Shown piece by piece: positions 8,845-16,781 of a stretch of DNA of 24,205 nt (positions are counted from its first letter, which is position 1; each line of letters begins with the position of its first letter). The notes below the pieces were generated by a model, which did no database searches, was not told the origin of the DNA, and saw only the letters and a list, made by a program, of their open reading frames with translations. This stretch comes from DATDPY01 sp964395765. Lineage in GTDB: Bacteria > Bacteroidota > Bacteroidia > Cytophagales > Cyclobacteriaceae. The stretch is from positions 1 to 24,205 of the forward strand of contig CAYNCU010000035.1 of the NCBI GenBank assembly GCA_964395765.1, read 5' to 3'. The position numbers and the translations under genes are program-made.

Positions 8845-9205
8845 GGGGCCGACCGGATTTGACAGTAAGTGCAGGCCGGGTATCAGCATGCCGGGTGTTT
8901 GCGGTATCACCTGTTAAAAATGCTGCAAAAACAATAAATGGCGAATATAATTACGCCTTAGCTGCTTAATAAAAGAGTGTCTATGTCTCGTTAATCCCCC
9001 GCCTTGCCGGATTAGCAATGAGGCATCGAAATGCAGGGCTGGCCAATGCAGGTCTGTGATGCAAAGGTAAGATCAAACGCAGATAAGGATATTTAACGGG
9101 CTGGTTCCCTGCCTTTGAATGTCCCGAAAACCTAAAGGGAACTAAGCATGTAGAGGATATTTCGGTTTCCTTGTCTGGACCGGGGTTCGAATCCCCGCGG
9201 CTCCA
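8845..9205 (+). ncRNA. ssrA: Transfer-messenger RNA (tmRNA)
   Basis: The one-piece tmRNA that rescues stalled ribosomes. The tRNA-like ends are clear: GGGGCCG (8845-8851) pairs with CGGCTCC (9198-9204), with one G-U pair. The T-arm is CGGGG-TTCGAAT-CCCCG (9181-9197), and the conserved GGATTTGAC follows the 5' acceptor strand. The mRNA-like part reads GGC GAA TAT AAT TAC GCC TTA GCT GCT TAA (8940-8969), which encodes the degradation tag GEYNYALAA. This is one residue away from the GENNYALAA tag known from Bacteroides-type organisms, and it keeps the ALAA end read by ClpXP. The CCA end is not encoded after discriminator A9205 (CAA follows), so it would be added post-transcriptionally. The resume codon is inferred from homologous tags. 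Confidence 0.95.
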
Positions 9206-9363
9206 CAATTTACCATGAGGGTATTTAATAATATATAACTCACCGTTATTCTGTTCTCGAGCTGCCTGTTTTTTCATTTGATATCGACGAATGCTTGCAT
9301 TTTCCGGTTTATTCCGTTTTTATTAAGTATTAATTTTATCTTTCAACATGTATCAGATCCAAT

Positions 9364-10071
9364 TTGAATTTCGGAGAAAGAATATACGGATTTTATAAGG
9401 ATTTGCAGATTCCCGATATTATCGATCGACGGGTGGAAGTAATGCTTCCTTTTCAGGATAAAACAGTAAGAAAAATTAACCTGGAATTTTACCGGAAATA
9501 TTATACAGATAACAGGGAAAGGATTTTTTTGATCGGGATCAATCCCGGTCGGTTCGGTGGCGGGGTTACAGGAATTCCTTTTACTGACCCGGTTAATCTT
9601 TTAAATAAACTTTTAATAAAAAATACTTTTCAGCAGAAACATGAATTGTCATCCCAGTTTATTTATCGTGTTATTGATGGAATCGGTGGGGTGGAAAAAT
9701 TCTTCAGAAATTTTTACCTGACAGCCGTTTCCCCTGTCGGATTTGTCAGTAAAAATAAAAATGTAAATTATTATGAGGTGAGGGAAATTAAAGACGATTG
9801 GGAAATGTTTTTCAAAAAATGTCTTGATACTCAGATTTCAGCCGGGGGGAGGAAAGATATTGCATTTATTCTCGGAATGGGTGAGAATAAAAAATATTTT
9901 GAAAAATTTAATGACAAGTACCGGTTTTTTGAAAAGTTGATTGCATTCCCTCATCCCAGATGGGTCATGCAATATCGTTTTCGGCAAAAACAAGAATTTA
10001 TAGACCAGTATGTCAGTAACTTGCTGCCATTCATTTATTCAAGGACAGATACTTATTTTCCTAAACCCTGA
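9364..10071 (+). CDS. Uracil-DNA-glycosylase superfamily protein, SMUG2/DUF4918-like
   Basis: A 235-residue protein with the signatures of the SMUG-type branch of the uracil-DNA glycosylase fold. Motif 1 is GINPGRFGGGVTGIPFTD (58-75), with Asn60 at the catalytic position of SMUG enzymes. The TAVSPVGF strand is at 120-127, and the minor-groove motif HPRW at 197-200 has the conserved His. It would excise damaged pyrimidines such as uracil in base-excision repair. Family SMUG2 was described in Pedobacter, another Bacteroidota member. The start is TTG: no in-frame ATG lies between the upstream TAA (9331) and residue 27, and the N-terminus MNFGERIYGFYKDL fits family starts. A nearby ATG at 9348 is out of frame. 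The 3' end overlaps the convergent alkaline phosphatase gene by 19 bp. Confidence 0.85.
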   Translation: MNFGERIYGFYKDLQIPDIIDRRVEVMLPFQDKTVRKINLEFYRKYYTDNRERIFLIGINPGRFGGGVTGIPFTDPVNLLNKLLIKNTFQQKHELSSQFIYRVIDGIGGVEKFFRNFYLTAVSPVGFVSKNKNVNYYEVREIKDDWEMFFKKCLDTQISAGGRKDIAFILGMGENKKYFEKFNDKYRFFEKLIAFPHPRWVMQYRFRQKQEFIDQYVSNLLPFIYSRTDTYFPKP

Positions 10072-11240
10072 TCCATTAAAAATTTCATCTTATTATATAT
10101 ATCCGTATTTTCATAAATTCCTGTGAATAATTCAGCACCCGGTCCGTAGGCGTAAACCGGAACCCAGACTCCAGTATGGCTGTCTGTCAGAAATTCTCCG
10201 ATGACTGCTCCTTTTTTAATGTTACCCCCGGTAACGGCAAAACCTCCGGTCTCATGATCGGCTGTAATGATTACAAGCGTATGCCCGTCTTTTGCGGCAA
10301 ATTCCATGGCTTCTCCGATAGCTTTATCAAAATCAAGCATTTCTTCAACAACATAAGGTGTGCTTTCCTGATGACCACCCCAGTCTATCTGCGATCCTTC
10401 CACCATTAAAAAGAATCCCTTGGTGTTTTTACTTAAAGATTCAATGGCTTTTTCAGTGCCTAAGGGAAGTGTATTTCCACGCCCATTCTGTATAGAAGGA
10501 CCATGCTCCTCCCAAAGTAGTCCTGCTACCTTGGTAGAATGGATACTGTCTAATCCGGCCGGGGAAGTTATGATCTGATAATGTTTCTCTCTTAACTTGT
10601 TCAATAGGTTTACACCGTCAGTCCTGGCATTGAAAAACATCCTTCCTCCGCCGATAAATATATCGATATCAGTTTTCAGGAAGTAGGTTGCAATGGATTC
10701 ATTAAAATCCCTTGAAAGGACATGGGCAATAAAACAGGCCGGTGTCGCGTTGGTTATGGAAGAGGTTACCACCATTCCAGTGGCTAACCCGTTTTTATTA
10801 GCGTATTCAAGAATTGTTTCTACAGGTTTTTGTTTAGTATCAATTCCCACATATCCATCCCTGGTCTTTTTCCCGGTCGCCATAGCGGTAGCTCCCGCTG
10901 CTGAATCGGTTATTAGATTATCGGCGGAATATGTTTTGGCAAGTCCAATGACGGGACATTGTGTGATATAAAGATTGCCTTTATTAGCTACATAACCGGA
11001 ATATACCTGGGCAGCGCCCATTCCGTCTCCGATCATCAGGATTATGTTATGGACTAAAGCATGATCAGATTTAACAGGAGGGATCGGGTTAACTTCGTGA
11101 AAGCACTCAAAATGCTTGTAGGTTTTCCCCTTACTTCTGATAATTTCATCATTTATCTGAGAAAAGGATTCAGAAAAACTGAAAAATAACAGAAAAATTA
11201 AGAAACAGGTTCTAAGCTGTAATGGATGGGCAATCTTCAT
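10053..11240 (-). CDS. Secreted alkaline phosphatase (PhoA superfamily)
   Basis: A 395-residue zinc/magnesium phosphomonoesterase releasing phosphate from organic esters outside the cytoplasm. The signal peptide (1-28, ending SFSQ) is clear. Active-site motifs appear in order: IGDGMG with metal ligand D72, nucleophile S113 in ITDSAAGATAMATGKKT, VEGSQIDWGGH with E281, D286 and H290, ADHETGG with D328-H329, and H355 in DSHTGVWVPVYAYGPG. All expected metal and nucleophile residues are present. The length is shorter than E. coli PhoA and resembles other Bacteroidota phosphatases. It stands alone, converges on and overlaps the SMUG2-like gene, and has an exact TAnnTTTG element just upstream. No Pho-box-like repeat was recognised. 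Confidence 0.94.
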   Translation of the reverse strand: MKIAHPLQLRTCFLIFLLFFSFSESFSQINDEIIRSKGKTYKHFECFHEVNPIPPVKSDHALVHNIILMIGDGMGAAQVYSGYVANKGNLYITQCPVIGLAKTYSADNLITDSAAGATAMATGKKTRDGYVGIDTKQKPVETILEYANKNGLATGMVVTSSITNATPACFIAHVLSRDFNESIATYFLKTDIDIFIGGGRMFFNARTDGVNLLNKLREKHYQIITSPAGLDSIHSTKVAGLLWEEHGPSIQNGRGNTLPLGTEKAIESLSKNTKGFFLMVEGSQIDWGGHQESTPYVVEEMLDFDKAIGEAMEFAAKDGHTLVIITADHETGGFAVTGGNIKKGAVIGEFLTDSHTGVWVPVYAYGPGAELFTGIYENTDIYNKMKFLMDQGLGK

Positions 11241-11257
11241 ATTAATTTACACAAAGA

Positions 11258-11265
11258 CAAATATA
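11258..11265 (-). promoter_or_regulatory. Promoter -7 element for the alkaline phosphatase gene
   Basis: TATATTTG on the minus strand is an exact TAnnTTTG match, ending 17 bp before the ATG at 11240. The nearest TTG (11282-11284) is 16 nt upstream, slightly short for a -33 box. Confidence 0.45.
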
Positions 11266-11346
11266 CTTGCTTAGAATTATTCAATACCTAAGTTGGTTTT
11301 CTTTTAACCTTATTAAATTACGATTGGAGTCTTTATCACGATTATA

Positions 11347-11438
11347 ACGAAATATATTAATTTCGTAGTGGAGAGAGTAAACTATTTCATTGAGTCGGAG
11401 CCTGTTCCTGTAATTATTTAAATTACCGACTGCTCAAT
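11347..11438. other. Structured intergenic segment with nested inverted repeats
   Basis: This lies in the 288-bp gap between the phosphatase and Nudix genes. First, ACGAAAT (11347-11353) and ATTTCGT (11360-11366) form a 7-bp hairpin with a 6-nt loop. Second, ATTGAGTCGG (11389-11398) pairs with CCGA-CTG-CTCAAT (11426-11438), a 10-bp helix with a 3-nt bulge. That helix encloses an inner hairpin, TAATT/AATTA (11411-11415 and 11421-11425). Just after it, CATTT-AGGAG-AAATG (11442-11456) forms another short hairpin with a Shine-Dalgarno-like loop. No known riboswitch or RNA family is recognised, and no T tract marks it as a terminator. Confidence 0.4.
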
Positions 11439-11528
11439 AGGCATTTAGGAGAAATGGGTGATAAGTGCCATCTGTTTTTCTATCAGGCCCGTATGAAGAG
11501 AAATTATTTCATATCATAATTAATTATT

Positions 11529-11930
11529 ATGTCGGCGAAGCCATTGCTTGAAGTGGTATGTGCCATTATTGAAGAAAATGGAAAAATCCTTGCTGTCAGA
11601 CGGAAAGAAGGAGAAAATATGGCCGGAAAATGGGAATTCCCGGGTGGGAAAATTAAAAACGACGAACTGCCGGAGAATTCAATTATCCGTGAAATACAGG
11701 AAGAACTCGCCATAAGAATAATTCCACAGGTTCAGTTATTACCCGTGAATCATGAATATGCTGAATTTAAGATTCACCTGATCCCTTATCGATGCAAATT
11801 ACTGTCCGGAAATATAAGTTTAAGAGTGCATGACCGGTTTCGCTGGCTTCTACCGGGCGACTATTATACTTTAAATTGGTGCGACGCCGACAGGATCATT
11901 GTTAAACAATTATCTGATAACCTATTTTAA
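11529..11930 (+). CDS. Nudix hydrolase, MutT-like (8-oxo-dGTP diphosphatase type)
   Basis: A 133-residue cytosolic Nudix enzyme. The Nudix box spans residues 40-62 and has the expected spacing G-x5-E-x7-RE-U-x-EE: G40, E46, R54-E55 and E58-E59, the metal-binding glutamates. The final Gly of the box is Ala61 here, a tolerated change. The N-terminal VVCAIIEENGKILAVRR and KWEFPGGK, and the C-terminal FRWLLPGDY region, match MutT/NudG-type proteins that hydrolyse oxidised nucleoside triphosphates. Substrate choice (8-oxo-dGTP or CTP derivatives) cannot be fixed from sequence. The gene lies 11 nt upstream of the rRNA methyltransferase gene, so the two are likely co-transcribed. Confidence 0.9.
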   Translation: MSAKPLLEVVCAIIEENGKILAVRRKEGENMAGKWEFPGGKIKNDELPENSIIREIQEELAIRIIPQVQLLPVNHEYAEFKIHLIPYRCKLLSGNISLRVHDRFRWLLPGDYYTLNWCDADRIIVKQLSDNLF

Positions 11931-11941
11931 CGCCTGTTTAT

Positions 11942-13111
11942 ATGAATTATCCCGCAATCAAGTTGAAGGAGGGCAAGGAAAAATCTCTGTTACGTTTTCA
12001 CCGTTGGGTTTTTTCAGGGGCAATCCATGAATTACCCGTTAATCTTAATTCAGGAGACTGGGTAGAAGTGTTCGGCGCCGATGGGAAGTATCTCGCGACG
12101 GGATATTACCAGGATAGTAATATTGCGGTAAGAATTGTCTCATTTTCTCCAACCCCGGTCGATGTCAATTTCTGGATCCGGAGAATTAATTCGGCCTTTA
12201 AAGTGCGGGCTAAAATGGGATATTTAAATGACAGATCCACCAATTGCTTCAGGCTCGTAAATGGAGAGGGAGATGAACTCCCTGGCCTGATCATCGATTG
12301 TTACGATACTACCGCTGTCATTCAGTCTCATTCAGAAGGGATAAGAAAAAATATAAATTCGATCGCGGATGCCTTGAAAGAAGTAATGCAAGGCAGGATC
12401 CGGGCAATTTATCATAAGCCCTCATTTCCATTCAATAACGAAGAGGCAGGCGAATATTTATTGGGTGCACACGAGGAGCTGGTCATCAGGGAAAATGAAT
12501 TATTATTGAATATTGAACTGGAAAGAGGACAAAAAACCGGATATTTTCTCGACCAGCGGGACAATCGTTATCTTCTTAGAAAATTCAGTGATAATGCAAA
12601 GGTTTTGGATGCTTTTTGTTATGCCGGAGGCTTTACGTTAAATGCATTAAAAGGTGGGGCAACCTGGGTTGATGCTATTGATGTTGCCCCGGTAGCCTCA
12701 CAACTAACCGATGCGAATCTGAAATTAAATGGTTTTGAAGGAAGGTTTCAATTTTTTAATAATGACGTATTGAAATTCCTCAAGGAAACAAGGAGCAATT
12801 ATGATATCATAGTATTGGATCCTCCTGCCTTCGCAAAGCATATATCTTCCAGGCATAATGCGGTACAGGGATATAAAAGACTTAACGCAGTAGCTCTGGG
12901 TAAAATCAATAGAGGAGGATTCCTTTTTACCTTTTCGTGTTCACAGGTAGTTGATAAGAAATTGTTTGAAAATACGATTATGGCCGCTGCGATAGAGGCA
13001 GGCAGGATGGCAAGGATCGTGGAAAGGCTAGGACAACCGTCGGACCATCCCGTCAATATTTTTCACCCGGAAAGCGAATATCTGAAAGGCCTTGTGCTGG
13101 AAGTTGAATAG
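11942..13111 (+). CDS. rlmI: Class I rRNA (cytosine-C5)-methyltransferase, RlmI-like
   Basis: A 389-residue SAM-dependent enzyme of the YccW/RlmI family, which makes m5C1962 in 23S rRNA in E. coli. An N-terminal PUA RNA-binding domain (about 2-75, with RWVFSGAI at its start) is followed by a linker domain and the Rossmann catalytic domain. Family motifs include GQKTGYFLDQRDNR (197-210), SAM motif I VLDAFCYAGGF (221-231), LDPPAF (292-297) and FSCSQ (331-335), whose Cys333 sits at the usual catalytic position. Length is normal. It is probably translated with the upstream Nudix gene. In-window evidence does not prove the exact target base. Confidence 0.93.
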   Translation: MNYPAIKLKEGKEKSLLRFHRWVFSGAIHELPVNLNSGDWVEVFGADGKYLATGYYQDSNIAVRIVSFSPTPVDVNFWIRRINSAFKVRAKMGYLNDRSTNCFRLVNGEGDELPGLIIDCYDTTAVIQSHSEGIRKNINSIADALKEVMQGRIRAIYHKPSFPFNNEEAGEYLLGAHEELVIRENELLLNIELERGQKTGYFLDQRDNRYLLRKFSDNAKVLDAFCYAGGFTLNALKGGATWVDAIDVAPVASQLTDANLKLNGFEGRFQFFNNDVLKFLKETRSNYDIIVLDPPAFAKHISSRHNAVQGYKRLNAVALGKINRGGFLFTFSCSQVVDKKLFENTIMAAAIEAGRMARIVERLGQPSDHPVNIFHPESEYLKGLVLEVE

Positions 13112-13190
13112 GTTATCAGCCTCAAAACCAAGTTATTAAATAACAACATATTTCCCTTTATACCGGGTCGAAATTAAGCTTGTGAAAAGG

Positions 13191-13221
13191 TTTATTTGTT
13201 AATTAATCAGGAATAACTTTG
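13191..13221 (+). promoter_or_regulatory. Promoter for the coiled-coil lipoprotein gene
   Basis: TAACTTTG (13214-13221) is an exact TAnnTTTG element. TTTA (13191-13194) sits 19 nt upstream as a degenerate -33 box, and a TTTG lies 15 nt upstream. The start near 13228 leaves a leader of about 15 nt before ATG 13243. Confidence 0.55.
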
Positions 13222-13242
13222 CACGTTTAACACAAAATTAAA

Positions 13243-13977
13243 ATGAAAAGATTCATTATTTTCCTCTTTATCCTGGCTATTTCAGGCTGTGGTATGAAAC
13301 AACTGAAAAACGAAAACCTGGCGTTAAAGAATGAACTTGAAGTCTCCAAACAAGCCAATCAAACGCTATATGAAGTAGGCCAGCTTCTCGATTCGATCGA
13401 TGTAAGCAGGAATAATCTTAATTTGCAACTTGAAAAGGGAACGAGTTACAATAATTATGTTCAACGGGTGAAAGACCTGAATGATTATGTAAAAGCGAGT
13501 GAAACGAAACTTAATGACCTCGATAAAGCCCTTACAAAAGCCCATCAGTCGAATTCCTATCTTGTTTCAAGTATAAAGAAATTAAGGAATGAACTGGAGG
13601 TTAAAAATAAATACATAACCTCCTTACAGGATCAGTTAAGCAACATGAATGTCCAGAAAGATTCCCTGGTCACAATGACGGAGGTGCAACAGCAACAAAT
13701 TACGGATATGGATCAGCAAATCCAGCAGAAATCGGAAGAACTTAACCTGATTGAGGCTAAAATTGAGGAGATGATGAAACAGGCAAAAGTGAATGAAGCG
13801 GATTCCTATTTTGACCGCGCTGCTGCGATTGAAGAAGCGGCCAACAGGACGAAATTGGCTCCGAGAAAGAAAAAAGAAACCTATAAGGAAGCATTAGATC
13901 TTTATAAAAAGGCTTTGACGGCAGGGCGACAGGATGCACAGGCTAAAATTGAAGAATTATCTAAAAAAGTTGATTAG
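13243..13977 (+). CDS. Coiled-coil lipoprotein of unknown function
   Basis: A 244-residue exported lipoprotein. The signal peptide ends in a lipobox, AISG-Cys16. Residues after the Cys (GMKQ) do not resemble the acidic lipoprotein export signal of Bacteroidota, so it may face the periplasm. Residues 20-175 are almost entirely heptad-like, rich in Leu, Lys, Asn and Gln, and predict a long coiled coil. A helical C-terminal part (about 178-244) contains YKEALDLYKKALTAGRQDAQAKIEEL, which resembles one TPR-like helix pair. This shape suggests a structural or scaffolding role in the envelope, but no function can be named. It has its own promoter. Its stop codon TAG overlaps the stop of the convergent kinase gene. 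Confidence 0.85.
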   Translation: MKRFIIFLFILAISGCGMKQLKNENLALKNELEVSKQANQTLYEVGQLLDSIDVSRNNLNLQLEKGTSYNNYVQRVKDLNDYVKASETKLNDLDKALTKAHQSNSYLVSSIKKLRNELEVKNKYITSLQDQLSNMNVQKDSLVTMTEVQQQQITDMDQQIQQKSEELNLIEAKIEEMMKQAKVNEADSYFDRAAAIEEAANRTKLAPRKKKETYKEALDLYKKALTAGRQDAQAKIEELSKKVD

Positions 13978-15746
13978 CTGATCTGTTTTTCAGTCAGGCT
14001 TTCCGTGCCGTTAACGGGATGATTACCGTTCATAAGGTTAGGGATTTTCATATTTACGGTTGTTCCCCTGCCAAGTTCAGAATCCAGTTCGATTGAACCT
14101 TTTAATTTATCGATCGATTCCTTTACAATATATAAGCCCAATCCCGAACCGGCATTATTATCCGTCGCCCGGTAAAACATGTTGAAAATCTTTTTATGGT
14201 GTTTTTTGTCAATGCCTATTCCGTTATCCCTGACTGAAATATTGGCATTATCATTATCAACATTTATATTAATTTCGATTTCAGGGCTTTTACCATTGGA
14301 ATATCGGATAGAATTGGAAATCAGGTTATTCATGATAACCTGTATCCGGTGAGGATCAGAGAAGAAGGGAACCTGCCCGTCCATATTGAGCTTGGTCGAT
14401 ACCTGTTTGTTCTTATCCGAATATTTTAATTGCTCGAGGGTTTCATCAATTAATTTTTTAAAGGAGATCTTTTTTCTTTCAATGTTTAACCGGGCATTAC
14501 GGGATAAATCCAGGATATCTTTTATGAATTGATCCTGTTGTGCGGCACTTTTCCCAACCATATTAAAATATTTTATCAGGATGGACTGGTCTTTTTCGTT
14601 TTTAGCCAGGTTTACCAGTCCCAGTACGGAAGCTACCGGCGCCCTTAAATCATGAGAAACTCGATAAACAAAATTGTCAAGTTCTACATTGGCTTTGGTT
14701 AACCGTAAATTTGTATCCTTGAGCTTCTGTTCGGCGTTTTTTCTGATAGCAATTTCATCATTAAGCTCTTTGGTCCTTTCCTTAATTTTTGCTTCCAGTG
14801 TTTCATTGAATTTTTTAATCGTCTGTTCAGCAACACTTCGTTCATATACGGTAGACGATAAAACGATGGTGGTGATACTGATAACGCCAATAAAAATCTG
14901 CAACAGAATAATAGAGTTTTCATTGGAATTCAGAACAAAAGGACCCACATCTGAAATGGTAGTAAAATAAATCGCCGAAAGGGCAGTCACCAGGATACCT
15001 GCCATGGAAGTCTGCAGATTAAAACGAAATGCCAGCCAGAGTAAAAAAGGGATAGCGATAAACGGGGCCGACTTTTCGACAGTATCCGTTAGCTTATTCA
15101 GATTTAAAAGAATGCCGAAAGAAGTAAGCAAAACTATGAATAGCAGTATTTCAATGATATGATTTTTAGTAAGCTTCAAATTGAAACCACGTGACCATGA
15201 AAGAATAAATGGAGTGAATAGTAATACACTGGCTACATTAGGTATCCACCAGAAAAACCATTTTTGAATGATATGATCCTTTTGAATATAATTATTAATA
15301 TAAAAACTGTACGTACCGATAGTGGATCCAATCAGGCACATAACAAGGCTGATTAATAGAAAAACAAAAGTATGATTGGTCTTCTGAAAAGGATCCTGAA
15401 TGGATACGAATCGTTGTAATAAATAATATCCTACAAGAATTTCGAGCGTGTTTCCTGCTGAAATGATGGTAGAAGCTAGAATTGAGCCCGATCCGAAACT
15501 TATATTCGTCAGCCAGAACAGTAACATATAGGAAATTAATGATCCTATCATGATCCCGGGCCATGTCCGGGGTCCGAGAATGATCATCATTGCCAGACCG
15601 ATCCCCACAGGAGGCCACACCGGTGTCGCATAAGTATCATGAAAGGCGAGTAAAATACCCAAATAGGCGGATAAAAAATAAACTACTGCGACCAGTATTA
15701 TCCGGATATCCGTACTTTCCCTGATAATTTTTTTAAGGGTAGGCAA
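13974..15746 (-). CDS. MASE1-domain sensor histidine kinase
   Basis: A 590-residue inner-membrane sensor kinase. Residues 12-300 hold about eight hydrophobic helices with the MASE1 hallmark TPVWPPVGIGLA (41-52), a membrane sensory domain of unknown ligand. A coiled-coil linker follows (about 303-355). The HisKA domain has phosphoacceptor H365 in FVYRVSHDLRAPVAS. The ATP-binding domain has the N-box NNLISNSIRYS (473-483), G1 DNGIGID (507-513) and G2 GSGLGLYIV (533-541), so the kinase should be active. The start is TTG: an in-frame stop lies six codons upstream and the first ATG is well inside MASE1. No response regulator is adjacent, so it is an orphan. Its 3' end overlaps the convergent lipoprotein gene by 4 nt. 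Confidence 0.93.
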   Translation of the reverse strand: MPTLKKIIRESTDIRIILVAVVYFLSAYLGILLAFHDTYATPVWPPVGIGLAMMIILGPRTWPGIMIGSLISYMLLFWLTNISFGSGSILASTIISAGNTLEILVGYYLLQRFVSIQDPFQKTNHTFVFLLISLVMCLIGSTIGTYSFYINNYIQKDHIIQKWFFWWIPNVASVLLFTPFILSWSRGFNLKLTKNHIIEILLFIVLLTSFGILLNLNKLTDTVEKSAPFIAIPFLLWLAFRFNLQTSMAGILVTALSAIYFTTISDVGPFVLNSNENSIILLQIFIGVISITTIVLSSTVYERSVAEQTIKKFNETLEAKIKERTKELNDEIAIRKNAEQKLKDTNLRLTKANVELDNFVYRVSHDLRAPVASVLGLVNLAKNEKDQSILIKYFNMVGKSAAQQDQFIKDILDLSRNARLNIERKKISFKKLIDETLEQLKYSDKNKQVSTKLNMDGQVPFFSDPHRIQVIMNNLISNSIRYSNGKSPEIEININVDNDNANISVRDNGIGIDKKHHKKIFNMFYRATDNNAGSGLGLYIVKESIDKLKGSIELDSELGRGTTVNMKIPNLMNGNHPVNGTESLTEKQIS

Positions 15747-15938
15747 GGTAATTTTGTTTTTTTAAGTTACTGATTTAAAAGGAGTTACCTTTTTTATGTT
15801 AAATTATTACTTTTTGAATTAATAATCAACAAATCTTTCGTAACGAAATTTTCCGAATCCTGTCGGTAAAGGCAAAAAGGGTAGTGAATTTCAATTGACT
15901 AAATTTACTTTAAAATTTTGTGAACATAAAGCAACGAA

Positions 15939-16781
15939 ATGCAAAAATTTAAAATATATGGATATTTAGGTGGCATAATCATGGCGGCTTCGTGGGCAGG
16001 GAATTGGTTTTTACCCGGTTTACGAACGCATTTACTCTTTTTCCCGCAATGGTTCGGACTAATATTATTAATTGATGCCTGGACGCTTGCCAGGACCGGA
16101 ACTTCCCTGATCCATAGAAATACCATGAAGTTTACCCGGTTATTTTTTGTATCTGTACCTGTTTGGTGGCTATTTGAATTATTAAATGTGAGAAATAACA
16201 ACTGGACCTACCTGGGAAGAGATCAATTTACCGATTTACAGTTTTTCATTTTGGCTTCCATCAGTTTTTCAACCGTAATGCCTGCGGTCTTTGAAATGGC
16301 TGAATTTATATCGTCTTTTCATTGGACAAAAAAAATAAACAAAGGACCGAAAATACTCAATAACAGGACTTCTGCCCTGCGAATGATAATCATTGGAATT
16401 TTCATGCTTGTCACCGACCTTTTTTTCCCTCAGTATTTTTATGTTTTTATGTGGATTTCAGTTTATCTGATTGTTGACGGAGTAAATGTGATGATCGGTA
16501 ATAAATCGCTCCTTGCATTTACGGATAATAAAAACTGGCGGCCCCTTTATATGCTGGCATTGGGTTGCCTGATTTGCGGATTTTTATGGGAATTCTGGAA
16601 TTATTATTCCTATCCTAAATGGGTTTATACAATTCCATATTTAGGATTCTTTAAGGTATTTGAGATGCCTGTTTTGGGTTTTCTGGGTTATATTCCTTTT
16701 TCGTTTGAATTATACTCGATTTATATGCTGATTACACGAACCGGATATTATGATAGAGATTATTTAAATATATCAACTTAA
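15939..16781 (+). CDS. Polytopic membrane protein with an internal duplication, function unknown
   Basis: A 280-residue integral membrane protein with about eight hydrophobic segments (near 8-27, 32-50, 67-84, 103-124, 147-165, 166-184, 203-222 and 235-265). The two halves carry matching landmarks. FFPQWF...LIDAW (34-48) is mirrored by FFPQYF...LIVDGV (162-182). FELLN...NWTY (79-91) is mirrored by WEFWN...KWVY (217-230). This points to an ancestral four-helix unit duplicated head to tail. Similar uncharacterised proteins exist in several phyla; no transport or enzymatic motif is recognised. It has a single-gene context, between the divergent kinase gene and a 331-bp gene-free stretch. A weak promoter-like AAATTTTG lies at 15913-15920. 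Confidence 0.82.
   Translation: MQKFKIYGYLGGIIMAASWAGNWFLPGLRTHLLFFPQWFGLILLIDAWTLARTGTSLIHRNTMKFTRLFFVSVPVWWLFELLNVRNNNWTYLGRDQFTDLQFFILASISFSTVMPAVFEMAEFISSFHWTKKINKGPKILNNRTSALRMIIIGIFMLVTDLFFPQYFYVFMWISVYLIVDGVNVMIGNKSLLAFTDNKNWRPLYMLALGCLICGFLWEFWNYYSYPKWVYTIPYLGFFKVFEMPVLGFLGYIPFSFELYSIYMLITRTGYYDRDYLNIST

Noticed and set aside
8981..9277. 98-codon minus-strand reading frame
   Set aside because: It lies almost wholly antisense to the tmRNA; the RGDSNPGP-like peptide is the well-known artefact of translating the T-arm antisense.
15777..15795. AAAAGG-AGTTA-CCTTTTTT terminator-like hairpin
   Set aside because: Only two G-C pairs, and no gene ends there on either strand; probably chance in AT-rich DNA.
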